From Apostichopus japonicus (taxonomy: Eukaryota; Echinodermata; Holothuroidea; Aspidochirotida; Stichopodidae), in contig NC_092568.1 in NCBI RefSeq assembly GCF_037975245.1, forward strand, positions 13,169,501 to 13,233,500: a stretch of 64,000 bases of DNA, given 5' to 3'. A model generated the notes under the pieces. That model saw only the letters and a program-made list of their open reading frames with translations. It made no database searches and was not told where the DNA came from. The position numbers and the translations under genes are program-made. Of this stretch, positions 22,791-32,442 are shown one piece after another (within the stretch, counting starts at the first letter, position 1; the number at the start of each line of letters is the position of its first letter).

Positions 22791-23762
22791 TGTAACGCCG
22801 CCAACGTCTGGTAGTGTAAAACCTGTCTCGAAACCAACTGGAGGAGAGTAGGGGAGGTAGATGGGGGACGGGTACAGATTAACTCTAAATCAGGAGGCAG
22901 ACACCAGAGTTGTAAGATTAATAAAAGTATAATTTCTTATCTCGTTCTACATCTACAGCGTATAATACAATATTTACATTTGCCCAATATAACGCACTGG
23001 GGTCGGGCACAACCCAATGATAAACATGGCTAAGTTAGACTGGGCTGCGCAAAGGTCGGGCAGTCTAGACGTCTGCAATCCACCGGTGTCGGGCAGCACA
23101 GGCTTCGGGCATTCCGCTTGACTCGGGCAGCGCAGGTGTCGGGCAATCCGCTGGACTCGGGCAGCGCAGGGGTCGGGCAATCCGCTGGACTCGGGCAGCG
23201 CAGGGGTCGGGCAATCCGCTGGACTCGGGCAGCGCAGGGGTCGGGCAATCCGCTGGACTCGGGCAGCGCAGGGGTCGGGCAATCCGCTGGACTCGGGCAG
23301 CGCAGAGATGCGGGCACTCTAAAATGCTTAAACACATTTGTTTGGACTTAGCAAATATCAAAGGCTTTACCACGAGCCGCCGGAAGGAAAGTTCCTTGTC
23401 TTGCACTCGACCGACTCTCCGACCCTCTGACTCACTCATTTACGAAAGAACCCTGCATTAAATACCCCGGAAATAACCCCCGTTTACACACGTCCGTACA
23501 TAAACTGTAAAAAAAAGGCTTAGACCAATCAGGGACTACTTGTATATATAACTACGGTGAGTTGCGACCAATGGGATCGCCTCACACACCCACCGCCGTG
23601 CCTGCCTATGCCAGTCACGGGAATACATCGATATAGCAAAATTACGTAATCAGTTCCTGTTCCGGATAAACATCTCTCGTTACCTCCGCGGAGCGCAACA
23701 GATGTTACCCCTGAGGGAGCGAAACGTATCTCACTAAGGAAAAGTCGTAGCTTTCCGCTACA
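22791..23762 (-). repeat. 3' LTR of element 1
   Basis: Same length and apparently the same sequence as 30512-31483. It contains the 34-bp tandem repeat at 23105-23308. Its ends (on the minus strand TGTAGCGG...GTTACA) are the usual TG...CA. Confidence 0.95.
23105..23308. repeat. 34-bp tandem repeat in the 3' LTR
   Basis: Five regular units of TCGGGCAATCCGCTGGACTC + GGGCAGCGCAGGGG begin at 23139, 23173, 23207, 23241 and 23275, preceded by one diverged unit at 23105. GC content is far above the surroundings. Because 34 is not a multiple of 3, all frames of one strand read the same peptides in turn, which creates long but probably meaningless ORFs. Confidence 0.9.
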
Positions 23763-23774
23763 TTTCCCCCACCC
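23763..23774 (-). promoter_or_regulatory. Polypurine tract of element 1
   Basis: On the minus strand, GGGTGGGGGAAA directly abuts the 3' LTR and would prime plus-strand DNA synthesis. Confidence 0.85.
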
Positions 23775-24406
23775 GAGCTACAAATGCGTCCTCGCATTTT
23801 CTATACCCAAAAACTAACTAACAATACAACAATTAATTAAAAATTGGTTCCTCTTAAAACAAATCACTTAATTTACAATATAAAGTGAGGGCAAGAACGT
23901 ATGAGTTTAAGAACCAATCGTTTCAGCTTGAGTAACTCCTAGTTACAGTACATTGTTTACCAAAAATAGCACGATATAAGCATGAAAAGAAAATCAACTT
24001 ACGTTTGATAAGAACATAAAGAAGGTAGTGAAAGAGGGTCCGTAAGTAAAATGTTAAACATAAAAATACGAAGTGCCCGTTCAAAAAGCACATAATTATC
24101 CACTTTCGTTCAATAAACAAAAACAAAATGCTGTGACACAAATGTTGTCCAAGTAAAATAAATTTAAGTAACGAGAATACATGTGTCCATACAAAGAAAC
24201 AACGTTTTGAAACAATTTTCCGTGATGGGTCTGGTTAACTTCGTTCCCGGCGATAATTTCGCTAATCATTCAAAACGGAATAAGCGTCCACAGAAAATTA
24301 CAGGTTACGAAACCATGTATATAGAATGTTCTCTCCGGTATATAGAATAGAAAGAAATTATTTACAAAGTAACTGAAAGTTCGTTTCGCTGAAGGGTTGG
24401 TTGTCT
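23775..24406 (-). other. Element 1 non-coding region between zinc-finger ORF and 3' LTR
   Basis: About 630 bases of AT-rich sequence without a convincing ORF. It is unusually long for the space between the last ORF and the polypurine tract. Confidence 0.6.
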
Positions 24407-24991
24407 TTAAAATTTCTCTACAGTTACGTAGATCCTCCCATCCTGGAGTACCACCGTTGAAATCCTCTCCTTTGGTTGTCTGTCGTCGTTATTACCCACC
24501 ATCGGTCTATTCGCATCTTCTATGGCCTTTTTTAGTACCTTGCGGGTCTGGTCTCCGTCGTTCGGCTGAGACAGGCTTCTTTTGAGTGGGGTTACCACTG
24601 GTGTTGGGGGAGTGTCCCTCTGCTCGATAGCTTCGTCCAAATGGTTTTCTTGCTGAAACTCCGTAGCCGAATGGGGTGATCCAACGATAGTCTGAAGTGT
24701 AGGCCAATCTGGCCGCTGGACCCTGGGTGGAGATCGAGGTTTGGAGGTACTAGGCTCGTTAGGTTCCTTTAAGCCTAGGCTTACCTGCCTGGTGTCTTCC
24801 GATTTATGGCGACTACTCTTATGTCGAACCACGTCGGCCTTCTTATTAGACGAATAATCACATTCTTCACATCTAAAGAGTTTCCTGCCGTCCCCGTGTT
24901 TCTCCGCATAATGACGTTTCAGTTCACTGAGATCAGAGTAACGTCTTTTACAGTCTCTGCACTTGAATTCGGCTTCGTATAAGTGAGACAT
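24407..24991 (-). CDS. Accessory C2H2 zinc-finger protein of element 1 (ORF3)
   Basis: This 194-residue ORF occupies the position where some gypsy elements carry env, but it has no signal peptide or membrane segment. The first ATG (24991, AAAAATGTC) is chosen; the frame is open nine codons further up but without ATG. Two C2H2 fingers with C-x2-C-x12-H-x4-H spacing lie at C11/C14/H27/H32 and C41/C44/H57/H62. A long polar, Pro/Ser-rich region with basic patches follows (about 70-170). The end is a short hydrophobic-alternating tail. Such fingers normally bind DNA or RNA. In an LTR element it could target integration, regulate the LTR or counter host silencing; all are inference. It is separated from pol by 187 bases and may be translated from a spliced RNA: a candidate acceptor (TAGTTTCAG) ends at 25047. 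Confidence 0.85.
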   Translation of the reverse strand: MSHLYEAEFKCRDCKRRYSDLSELKRHYAEKHGDGRKLFRCEECDYSSNKKADVVRHKSSRHKSEDTRQVSLGLKEPNEPSTSKPRSPPRVQRPDWPTLQTIVGSPHSATEFQQENHLDEAIEQRDTPPTPVVTPLKRSLSQPNDGDQTRKVLKKAIEDANRPMVGNNDDRQPKERISTVVLQDGRIYVTVEKF

Positions 24992-25178
24992 TTTTAGTTG
25001 TTCCTGATAAAGATGCAACCCGGAAATGACTGTGTGGAAGATCTAGCTGAAACTAGTGTACGGCATAGTGTCCGATGTTTTGTTTTTCATGCCACGGTGG
25101 AGGAAAGATAAAACCACTATGGCAGTCAACAAGGAGATCCGCGGTGGTATTATCTTACGTAAGGCCAACGCGTCGACG

Positions 25179-28100
25179 CTACTGTTTTTGTAGATTTTCC
25201 ACCTCGGTGACCGTTTGCTGAGGAGCTTCGCTGATCGAAGGCTTCCGTAACAACCACAGGGGCGGATCCTCTCCGATATAAGGCTTCAGACGGTTGTGAT
25301 GAACTACCTGCGGTTTCTTCTTAGGTCGCATTTTAACACGATATATGACATCTGAGAGTTTCTTCAGAATTTTTCCTGGCCCGTCCCAACGTTTCTGGAG
25401 TTTAGGGGAAATCCCTCTTTTCCTCTTGGTGTTTAGCAGCCATATCAAATCCCCCTGAGTAAACTCCTGGTTGTATGCACCTTTATCGTGAAACTTCTTT
25501 TGTTTATCACTGGCTAGTTTTAGCTTCCCTCTTGCAATCTCATGTATTCTGTGCATGGTCTTATCTAATTCCAGTACATATTTAGGGGTAGGCTTACGGG
25601 GACTCTCCGTCTCGTCGGGTAGCCTGGGGAGTTGGGCGCTTAACGGCAAGGTAACCATCCTTCCCAGCATGATTTCAGCCGGTGAAAACCCGGTGCTTTC
25701 ATGCTCCGCGGAGCGATAAGCCATTAACAGGTACGGCAGCCACGCATCCCAGTCTTTCTGATTTTCACTTACAACAAGGGAGAGCATATCTTCTAGGGTC
25801 CGATTAAATCGCTCCACCATCCCGTCGGATTGTGGATGGAACGGTGTCGTCCTTGTCTTGTGAATGTCTAACAGTCGACACATATGTTGGAATAGTTCGG
25901 ATTCAAATTGTCGGCCCTGATCAGTGTGAAGTTCTTCGGGGACACCAAACCTGCAGATAAACTCTTCAACCAGTACCCTGGCGACAGTTTCGGCTTCCAT
26001 GTCGGCTATCGCAAATGCTTCTGTCCATTTTGTGAAATAATCAGCTATGACAACGACGTACCGATTACCCCGACTCGATACTGGGAGTGGTCCCATGATA
26101 TCCATGGCGCAACGTTGTAGTACGTGTCCGGCGCCATACTGCTTTAAGGATGCATTGGCCTTTTTCCTAGGGCCCTTTCGTGAAGCGCATGCGTCACAGC
26201 TCTTACACCATTTCTCCACGTGGCCCCTATAACCACTCCAGTAATACAGTTCTCGGATACGTTTAAGAGTCTTCTTCGCCATAAAATGGCCTGAAAGCCT
26301 ATGGTTATGGGACTTATCCAGGATTTCTTCTTGAATTTCTTTTGGGACTACCAGCTGATGCAGTTCGCTATCTCCCGCGTCCGTCTCAAATTTACGATAG
26401 AGTACACCCCCTTTAAGAAGTAAGCGATCCCATTGGCTCCAATAGTTTTTTAAGGCCGGACTGCCTGCAGTTATTTGCTCCCAATTCGGTCTTGAATCCT
26501 GCACTTCTTTCCAGAGTAGTATAGGCCCAATGTCGCTGTCGTCAATTTGCATTTTCCGCAACTCAGCATGTGTCCATCTGTGGAACCAGGAATATGGTTG
26601 ACTTTGTGAAATATCTTGATGGTTCTCCACAATTCCAACAGCAGGCTCTGACTCATTTCGTCTGTTTATTACAAACACCTGTTTCACGGTCGGCTCCGCA
26701 AGATTTGCTTTGTCTGCCTGATCTTCTTTTTCTTCGGATTTTTCACAGTGTCGGCATTCATTGCAGGGGCGTCTTGATAGGGCGTCAGCGTTACCGTGTA
26801 TTCTTCCTGGTCGGTGTGTTATGTCAAAGTCATATGTTGAGAGAGTCTCCAACCATCGGGCTAGCTGTCCCTCAGGATTACGAAAGTTTACTAGCCATCT
26901 TAAAGCGCCATGATCAGTTCGAACCACAAACTTGGCTCCATAGAGGTAGTGATGAAAGTGTTTGATCGAGAGAACAATGGCCAGCAGCTCCTTACGTGTA
27001 ACGCAATAGTTCCTTTCCGTCTTAGACAGAGCCTTACTGAAGTAAGCTACAACCTTTTCTTGGGTAGACCCTTCAGTCACCTGGGACAGTACAGACCCTA
27101 TGGCAAAGTTACTGGCATCACTGTCGAGGATGAATGCCCGTTTCTCGTCCGGATAGACTAAAATAGGCGCCGACGTGAGCTCCTGCTTCATCTTTCTGAA
27201 AGCAAGTTCACAGTCCTCATTCCATCTAAAGTCCCTTTCTTTTTCAGTTAGGCGAAACAAAGGTGCGCAAATATGGGAGAATCCCTTTACAAATCGGCGA
27301 TAGTATGAACATAACCCGACGAAACTACGCACTTCCGTAGTGGAACAGGGAGTAGGCCACTCTAGTACACACCGGACTTTCTCAGGGTCAGGGGCGATTC
27401 CTTCGCTTGAAACGACATGTCCTAGGTAGTTGACCTCCCTTCGGAAAAGATTACACTTTTTCGGGTTGAGCTTTAGTTTCGCCTCACGAAGCCTTTGAAA
27501 AACGCCAGCAAGTCGTTTAAGAGTTTTCTCGAAGGAGTCTCCATATACGATGACGTCATCAAGATACAGCAAACACGTTTGCCACTGCAGACCCTTTAAC
27601 ACCCTCTCCATAAGTCTCTCGAACGTCGCCGGGGCGTTACAGAGTCCAAACGGAAGCACCTTAAACTGGAATAGACCACTTCCGGTAACGAAAGCAGTTT
27701 TTGGACGGTCGCGTTCTTGAACCTCAACCTGCCAGTACCCGCTCGCCAGATCGAGCGTTGAAAACCACTTTGCCCCGGAAAGAGTGTCTAGGGTGTCGTC
27801 AATTCGGGGTAGGGGGTACGAGTCCTTCTCGGTTACGTCATTTAGCTTCCTGTAATCGACACAGAACCTAGTGGAGCCGTCTTTCTTTTTCACTAGTACT
27901 ATCGGTGACGCCCAAGCACTCATCGAAGGCTCGATAATGTCATGGTCAAGCATTCTCTCCACTTCTATCCGAGCCTCACCCTTACGGTGTATCGGGAGTC
28001 TACGTGGCGCTTGGCGAATTGGTCTCGCCGTCCCTGTGTTAATCTGATGTTGCACCAGGTCTGTTCGTCCGAGGTCCTCTTTTGATCTAGCAAAAACATC

Positions 28101-29117
28101 GGCATTGGCTGCAAGGCATTTCCTGACTTCACCGGCTTGCGCCTCGGTTAATTCAGTACAACTTCGCAATGCAAGCTCCTCTAAAGGTTCTGTCAACTGA
28201 GTAGGCCCAGTAGGCGGTACACCATCACCTCTATTTCTTCCTTGCAGGGTTCTACAGCCCACAGACGGATTGTTTTCTATTACTTCTGCAGAGTAGCATT
28301 CACCTACGAGTGTTCCCTCATACAGTGTAATAGGTCGGTTCGACGGGTTCATCAGTCTCAGCGGTACCAGCTCATTTGAGGGGTCTACGAGTATCTTGGC
28401 AACCATCACACCATGTCTTTCGGTAAACCTTTCGTTACACTCCACTACAGCAGGTACCTCGACTCCAGCCATTCTTGGAATTCTCGCTGCTACCATTTTC
28501 TCGCTTTCCTGGGGGATCACTACCGTTTTAGCTATCACAACCCTACAACCATCGAAATTCTTTTCGATGTTGTCATGTTGTATACCTCTAATGGTCAGCT
28601 CCCCTTTCCCAGCGTCAATGGTACAGTTATACCTCTGAAGGAAATCGTAACCCAAAAGTGCATCGACATCGATGTCTGCTACCCAGATCTCATGCTCTAC
28701 TGCAAAGCTACCTACTTTCAACTGGAGTCTACCACACCCCGAGAACGCGAGGGGTCTACCGTCTGCAACAGCCATGTCGAGAGATACATCCTTGAGCTCC
28801 AAAGTCTTTTTGGCGGACAATTGCTCAAAGAATCCCGTTCGCACTACCGTCAGGTCAGCTCCGGTGTCGACAAGTAAACTCACTTTGACACCCTCTAGCT
28901 CTCCCTGTACGTACAAACCTCTCCCACCTACAGACCGCAACCTCTTCCATGAGAGTGGTACATTGACGGGCTTACCATGTGGACTAGTCGATCTTTGCCC
29001 TACAAGACCGACTTCTCCTCGTTTTCCTGTTTCTTTGTCTCCTCTGCAGGGATAACATATTTCAGGGGGGAAGGACAGTTCCTCCGAATATGGCCCATCT
29101 CTCCACAGTTCCAGCAT
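25179..29117 (-). CDS. pol: Pol polyprotein of element 1 (protease, RT, RNase H, integrase)
   Basis: This 1312-codon frame lies -1 relative to gag and overlaps its end by 118 nt, so it is probably made by -1 frameshifting. Its in-frame ATG at 29117 is not necessarily used. Domains in order: aspartic protease with DTGA (84-87); reverse transcriptase (about 380-560) with VDYRKLND and the YLDD catalytic box (518-521); RNase H (about 660-790) with DSDAS, TRKELLAI and RTDHGAL; integrase with an HHCC zinc region (H937-C974), then D1006, D1066 and E1102, the DD35E triad; a C-terminal basic module with KRWDGPGKI. All key residues are present and no stop or frameshift interrupts it. It copies the element's RNA and inserts the DNA. 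Clade beyond Ty3/gypsy is not assigned. Confidence 0.96.
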   Translation of the reverse strand: MLELWRDGPYSEELSFPPEICYPCRGDKETGKRGEVGLVGQRSTSPHGKPVNVPLSWKRLRSVGGRGLYVQGELEGVKVSLLVDTGADLTVVRTGFFEQLSAKKTLELKDVSLDMAVADGRPLAFSGCGRLQLKVGSFAVEHEIWVADIDVDALLGYDFLQRYNCTIDAGKGELTIRGIQHDNIEKNFDGCRVVIAKTVVIPQESEKMVAARIPRMAGVEVPAVVECNERFTERHGVMVAKILVDPSNELVPLRLMNPSNRPITLYEGTLVGECYSAEVIENNPSVGCRTLQGRNRGDGVPPTGPTQLTEPLEELALRSCTELTEAQAGEVRKCLAANADVFARSKEDLGRTDLVQHQINTGTARPIRQAPRRLPIHRKGEARIEVERMLDHDIIEPSMSAWASPIVLVKKKDGSTRFCVDYRKLNDVTEKDSYPLPRIDDTLDTLSGAKWFSTLDLASGYWQVEVQERDRPKTAFVTGSGLFQFKVLPFGLCNAPATFERLMERVLKGLQWQTCLLYLDDVIVYGDSFEKTLKRLAGVFQRLREAKLKLNPKKCNLFRREVNYLGHVVSSEGIAPDPEKVRCVLEWPTPCSTTEVRSFVGLCSYYRRFVKGFSHICAPLFRLTEKERDFRWNEDCELAFRKMKQELTSAPILVYPDEKRAFILDSDASNFAIGSVLSQVTEGSTQEKVVAYFSKALSKTERNYCVTRKELLAIVLSIKHFHHYLYGAKFVVRTDHGALRWLVNFRNPEGQLARWLETLSTYDFDITHRPGRIHGNADALSRRPCNECRHCEKSEEKEDQADKANLAEPTVKQVFVINRRNESEPAVGIVENHQDISQSQPYSWFHRWTHAELRKMQIDDSDIGPILLWKEVQDSRPNWEQITAGSPALKNYWSQWDRLLLKGGVLYRKFETDAGDSELHQLVVPKEIQEEILDKSHNHRLSGHFMAKKTLKRIRELYYWSGYRGHVEKWCKSCDACASRKGPRKKANASLKQYGAGHVLQRCAMDIMGPLPVSSRGNRYVVVIADYFTKWTEAFAIADMEAETVARVLVEEFICRFGVPEELHTDQGRQFESELFQHMCRLLDIHKTRTTPFHPQSDGMVERFNRTLEDMLSLVVSENQKDWDAWLPYLLMAYRSAEHESTGFSPAEIMLGRMVTLPLSAQLPRLPDETESPRKPTPKYVLELDKTMHRIHEIARGKLKLASDKQKKFHDKGAYNQEFTQGDLIWLLNTKRKRGISPKLQKRWDGPGKILKKLSDVIYRVKMRPKKKPQVVHHNRLKPYIGEDPPLWLLRKPSISEAPQQTVTEVENLQKQ

Positions 29118-30457
29118 TTGATAGTTTTCCGCCTTTCTTGGCCTTCCTTTGACACATTTGTGTTGTTCACTAAGAGCAGTTTCTGTAGCTGTTTAGTAAG
29201 TTCGGAGAATCCTTCGGTCATTGCTGTCGCTAGTGTTTTACTAATATCATCTGTCGCACCACACTTGTTTTCCTGACCTTCTGTCTTCTCTGATACAACT
29301 CTTACTACAGCCCTCTTCTGGGTGTCCTTCCTCTGTTCGGAGAGGGTGAAGGCCTCCAGCTCGGCTGCAATGCTCACTGCTTCCTCCAGGGTCTTGGGTC
29401 TTGACTGATATATCTTCCATCTGATGTCACGGTCGCTTATGGCATCTATAAAGAACTCTTTCGATAGGGTCTCCTTCATCTCAATAGAGGCATTAGGGTA
29501 AGCACGGGAGAGAAGTCGCTGTATATCATGGGCCAGTTCTGGAATACTCTCCCCCTGTTGTCGGGTCCTGTTACGTAAGAGCGTTCTGAATAGTTCTGTC
29601 TGGTTAGCTCTCCCGAATCTTTGTTCGAGCGCATCCGTGAGAGATTCAAATCTTCTTCTCTTCGATGCATCAAGATCAGCAAGAACAGCCTGTGCTGGGC
29701 CCCTCAGGCTTGCCGCTAGTTGTAACGCCCTTGTTCTCTCATCCCAACCGTTTAGTTCTGATATTAGCTCAAACTGAACTATGTAATCCTCCCAGGGTGT
29801 TGAGCCATTAAATGAGGGCGCTGTTACCCTGGAAACACTCAAATTGGGGGCCTGGGGCTCATACTGCGGGTGCCACATTCTTTGCCGACTGATTTTTTCA
29901 TCATTGCTCATAGACAACCTTCGATTATTCCCTTCCTCCCGCCATGGATACCCTGGTCTCATACCTGGTCGCAATTCGTTTGTTCTAAAACGCCCCCGGT
30001 CGTAGGCCGGAGCGCTTTCATATGCCTCTGTCGGCTGCTGCATTACCATTTGTTCCCTTGGGCCACCCCGTGGTTGCCATCTACTCGCCTCCAGGGCATC
30101 CTCTCTAGCTGTCCTCTTGTATCCCTGGTTCATCAACGGACGGCGGTCTTCGTCTCCCCAAGCTTCACCACGTTCGTCGGCCAATTCATACGATCTGCCT
30201 ACCGTCGGGCGACGGTTTTCGTCCCTCAGAGCCTTTGGACCCACAAGAAAGTCAGCCAACCTGTCGCCGTCCCCTTTATCTCCCCAGCCAGGCTCGTCTT
30301 GATATTTCGTCGTTTGTATCGGCCCTCCACATGATCTCGGTCTAACTGGCACGTTCAGAGGATCGAATTCATCCACATCAGGGATGTTCTCGTCCGGAAG
30401 TGACCACGTAGCCGGCTCGTTCACCACAGACTGTTCAAAAGGGTTAGTCCCAGACAT
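29000..30457 (-). CDS. gag: Gag polyprotein of element 1
   Basis: 485 codons from ATG 30457. A charged, Arg-rich N-terminal half precedes a retrotransposon gag (capsid-like) region at about 215-360. A CCHC zinc knuckle lies near the end (C448, C451, H456, C461). The protein would form the particle and package RNA. Pol is read from the -1 frame across the overlap. I see no perfect X-XXY-YYZ heptamer; the C-run after TCCTT (near 29085) or GGAAAAC (near 29017-29023) are the candidates. The ORF starts about 54 nt downstream of the 5' LTR. Confidence 0.93.
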   Translation of the reverse strand: MSGTNPFEQSVVNEPATWSLPDENIPDVDEFDPLNVPVRPRSCGGPIQTTKYQDEPGWGDKGDGDRLADFLVGPKALRDENRRPTVGRSYELADERGEAWGDEDRRPLMNQGYKRTAREDALEASRWQPRGGPREQMVMQQPTEAYESAPAYDRGRFRTNELRPGMRPGYPWREEGNNRRLSMSNDEKISRQRMWHPQYEPQAPNLSVSRVTAPSFNGSTPWEDYIVQFELISELNGWDERTRALQLAASLRGPAQAVLADLDASKRRRFESLTDALEQRFGRANQTELFRTLLRNRTRQQGESIPELAHDIQRLLSRAYPNASIEMKETLSKEFFIDAISDRDIRWKIYQSRPKTLEEAVSIAAELEAFTLSEQRKDTQKRAVVRVVSEKTEGQENKCGATDDISKTLATAMTEGFSELTKQLQKLLLVNNTNVSKEGQERRKTIKCWNCGEMGHIRRNCPSPLKYVIPAEETKKQENEEKSVL

Positions 30458-30490
30458 CTCGACTCGGTCCAGACTACCAGATAGGCACTA

Positions 30491-30510
30491 GAATCCCATC
30501 GCTGCCACCA
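30491..30510 (-). promoter_or_regulatory. Primer-binding site of element 1, Leu-tRNA type
   Basis: One base inside the 5' LTR, the plus strand reads GAATCCCATCGCTGCCACCA, which looks like the 3' end of a tRNA with CCA. From memory of metazoan tRNAs it matches tRNA-Leu(AAG) with one mismatch. The tRNA would prime minus-strand synthesis. Confidence 0.8.
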
Positions 30511-30825
30511 ATGTAACGCCGCCAACGTCTGGTAGTGTAAAACCTGTCTCGAAACCAACTGGAGGAGAGTAGGGGAGGTAGATGGGGGACGGGTACAGAT
30601 TAACTCTAAATCAGGAGGCAGACACCAGAGTTGTAAGATTAATAAAAGTATAATTTCTTATCTCGTTCTACATCTACAGCGTATAATACAATATTTACAT
30701 TTGCCCAATATAACGCACTGGGGTCGGGCACAACCCAATGATAAACATGGCTAAGTTAGACTGGGCTGCGCAAAGGTCGGGCAGTCTAGACGTCTGCAAT
30801 CCACCGGTGTCGGGCAGCACAGGCT

Positions 30826-31029
30826 TCGGGCATTCCGCTTGACTCGGGCAGCGCAGGTGTCGGGCAATCCGCTGGACTCGGGCAGCGCAGGGGTCGGGCA
30901 ATCCGCTGGACTCGGGCAGCGCAGGGGTCGGGCAATCCGCTGGACTCGGGCAGCGCAGGGGTCGGGCAATCCGCTGGACTCGGGCAGCGCAGGGGTCGGG
31001 CAATCCGCTGGACTCGGGCAGCGCAGAGA
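30826..31029. repeat. 34-bp tandem repeat in the 5' LTR
   Basis: The same array as at 23105-23308, seemingly with the same number of units. It is in the transcribed leader if the TATA box at 31264-31269 is used. Confidence 0.88.
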
Positions 31030-31263
31030 TGCGGGCACTCTAAAATGCTTAAACACATTTGTTTGGACTTAGCAAATATCAAAGGCTTTACCACGAGCCG
31101 CCGGAAGGAAAGTTCCTTGTCTTGCACTCGACCGACTCTCCGACCCTCTGACTCACTCATTTACGAAAGAACCCTGCATTAAATACCCCGGAAATAACCC
31201 CCGTTTACACACGTCCGTACATAAACTGTAAAAAAAAGGCTTAGACCAATCAGGGACTACTTG

Positions 31264-31269
31264 TATATA
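31264..31269 (-). promoter_or_regulatory. TATA box in the 5' LTR of element 1
   Basis: TATATATA-like on both strands, about 215 bases inside the LTR's upstream end, with CCAAT-type words on both sides (near 31245 and 31288). This is the usual LTR promoter layout; start site not mapped. Confidence 0.55.
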
Positions 31270-31487
31270 TAACTACGGTGAGTTGCGACCAATGGGATCG
31301 CCTCACACACCCACCGCCGTGCCTGCCTATGCCAGTCACGGGAATACATCGATATAGCAAAATTACGTAATCAGTTCCTGTTCCGGATAAACATCTCTCG
31401 TTACCTCCGCGGAGCGCAACAGATGTTACCCCTGAGGGAGCGAAACGTATCTCACTAAGGAAAAGTCGTAGCTTTCCGCTACAATAT

Positions 31488-32361
31488 ATTCTTATTTATA
31501 TATTATAGTACTTTGATCTACAGCTTTCCAGAATGAACTTGCTTCTCACACTGTATATTTACTCTTATATTTCTAACCACCCCTGTGTGACAATCCATGC
31601 AATTTGGAGACGCCGTGTATTCTGACTGTATCAATTTACTCCTGGCCAAATGCGCTTTTTATGGGGCATGTGCACTTCTTGGCCCTTTAACCTGTTATGT
31701 TATATGACCGCATGCGTTGCACGCAAGCTATTAGTTGTTTTGCGCGAGGCTTATTGTGTGTAATATGCGCACGCTTTAAACCAGTCCGACATGACCAATG
31801 AGAGTCGTGAAAGTCGTTTATATGTAAATAAACATGAAGTGTCGAAGGAAAACATATACACCTACACAACTTGGTATTGAAACTAACAGCGCAGATGGTG
31901 ATAGAGAAAATGCGACTCTCCATTTGAAGAAAGTTGATATGAAACTTTATTACTCCGCGTTACACATTAAGTTCAAGTGCGATCTTGTGATTTTTTTTGT
32001 ATAACAGCTAATTTAAGGAACGAATAGCTTGTCTAGAACGAATATCGAAGTCCTGAGCTCATGTGTTCGAATCTTTTCTTCTGTTTGCTCTCTCAAAATT
32101 TTTTGCCCATGTCTGTACGATATAGTTGAACATGTGTTCCCAGATATATGCCAAGTTTCAGTTATCAGAATGTGATAAGAAATTCTGCATTTTATTGTTG
32201 ATATTGTACTTAAGCCATTGAACATTATAGTTATAGTTACAGTTGTTGCCGAGTAAGTTTTCACACATTCATTTTTGTTACCACGATGGCCGTCCATAGA
32301 TGAGTGTCAAATAAAATCGCAGCTGATTAAAAAGCACCACTGATCTACACTAACTAGATAG
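31488..32361. other. Non-coding stretch right of element 1
   Basis: No gene or repeat family recognised; two minus-strand ORFs under 100 codons have no family resemblance. Confidence 0.5.
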
Positions 32362-32442
32362 GCCGCGCGGCTCCGTGTGTGAAGCAGCCGGAAGTGACAC
32401 AGCGGCCATGTTGGGATATTCACAACATCACCGCGCGCACAT
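32362..32442. repeat. Inverted repeat arm with ETS and YY1-like motifs (left)
   Basis: It contains CCGGAAGTG (ETS-like, 32388-32396) and, 6 nt further, GCGGCCATGTTGGGATATTC, whose complement holds AACATGGCCGC, close to the YY1 motif. The same block occurs inverted at 34227-34300. It is GC-rich with several CpGs. Confidence 0.7.

Larger units (their letters stand above)
22791..31483 (-). mobile_element. Complete Ty3/gypsy LTR retrotransposon (element 1)
   Basis: Two 972-bp LTRs (30512-31483 is 5', 22791-23762 is 3') begin TG and end CA and flank an internal region with a primer-binding site, gag, pol, a zinc-finger ORF and a polypurine tract. A 4-bp ATAT duplication flanks it (22787-22790, 31484-31487). 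The order protease - reverse transcriptase - RNase H - integrase places it in Ty3/gypsy. The LTRs appear identical wherever compared, so the insertion is recent. All three ORFs are intact, so the copy could be active. Confidence 0.96.
30512..31483 (-). repeat. 5' LTR of element 1 (promoter-containing)
   Basis: 972 bp. Reading the minus strand, a CCAATGG/ATTGGTC region and a TATATA box (31264-31269) precede the probable start near 31235-31240. The 34-bp tandem repeat at 30826-31029 then falls in the transcribed part. A 124-codon ORF from ATG 31160 would be a leader ORF. LTR offset to the 3' copy is 7721 bp. Confidence 0.93.

Noticed and set aside
23030-23439. Several overlapping 100-124-codon ORFs in the LTR of element 1 (also at 30751-31160)
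   Set aside because: They are created by the 34-bp tandem repeat, which cycles through all frames; not annotated as genes, only noted as a possible leader ORF.
24992-25018. Nine-codon extension of the zinc-finger ORF
   Set aside because: It has no ATG; the ATG at 24991 has a suitable context and leaves the first finger whole.
25908-28877. Plus-strand ORFs inside pol
   Set aside because: Antisense shadows of the intact polymerase gene.
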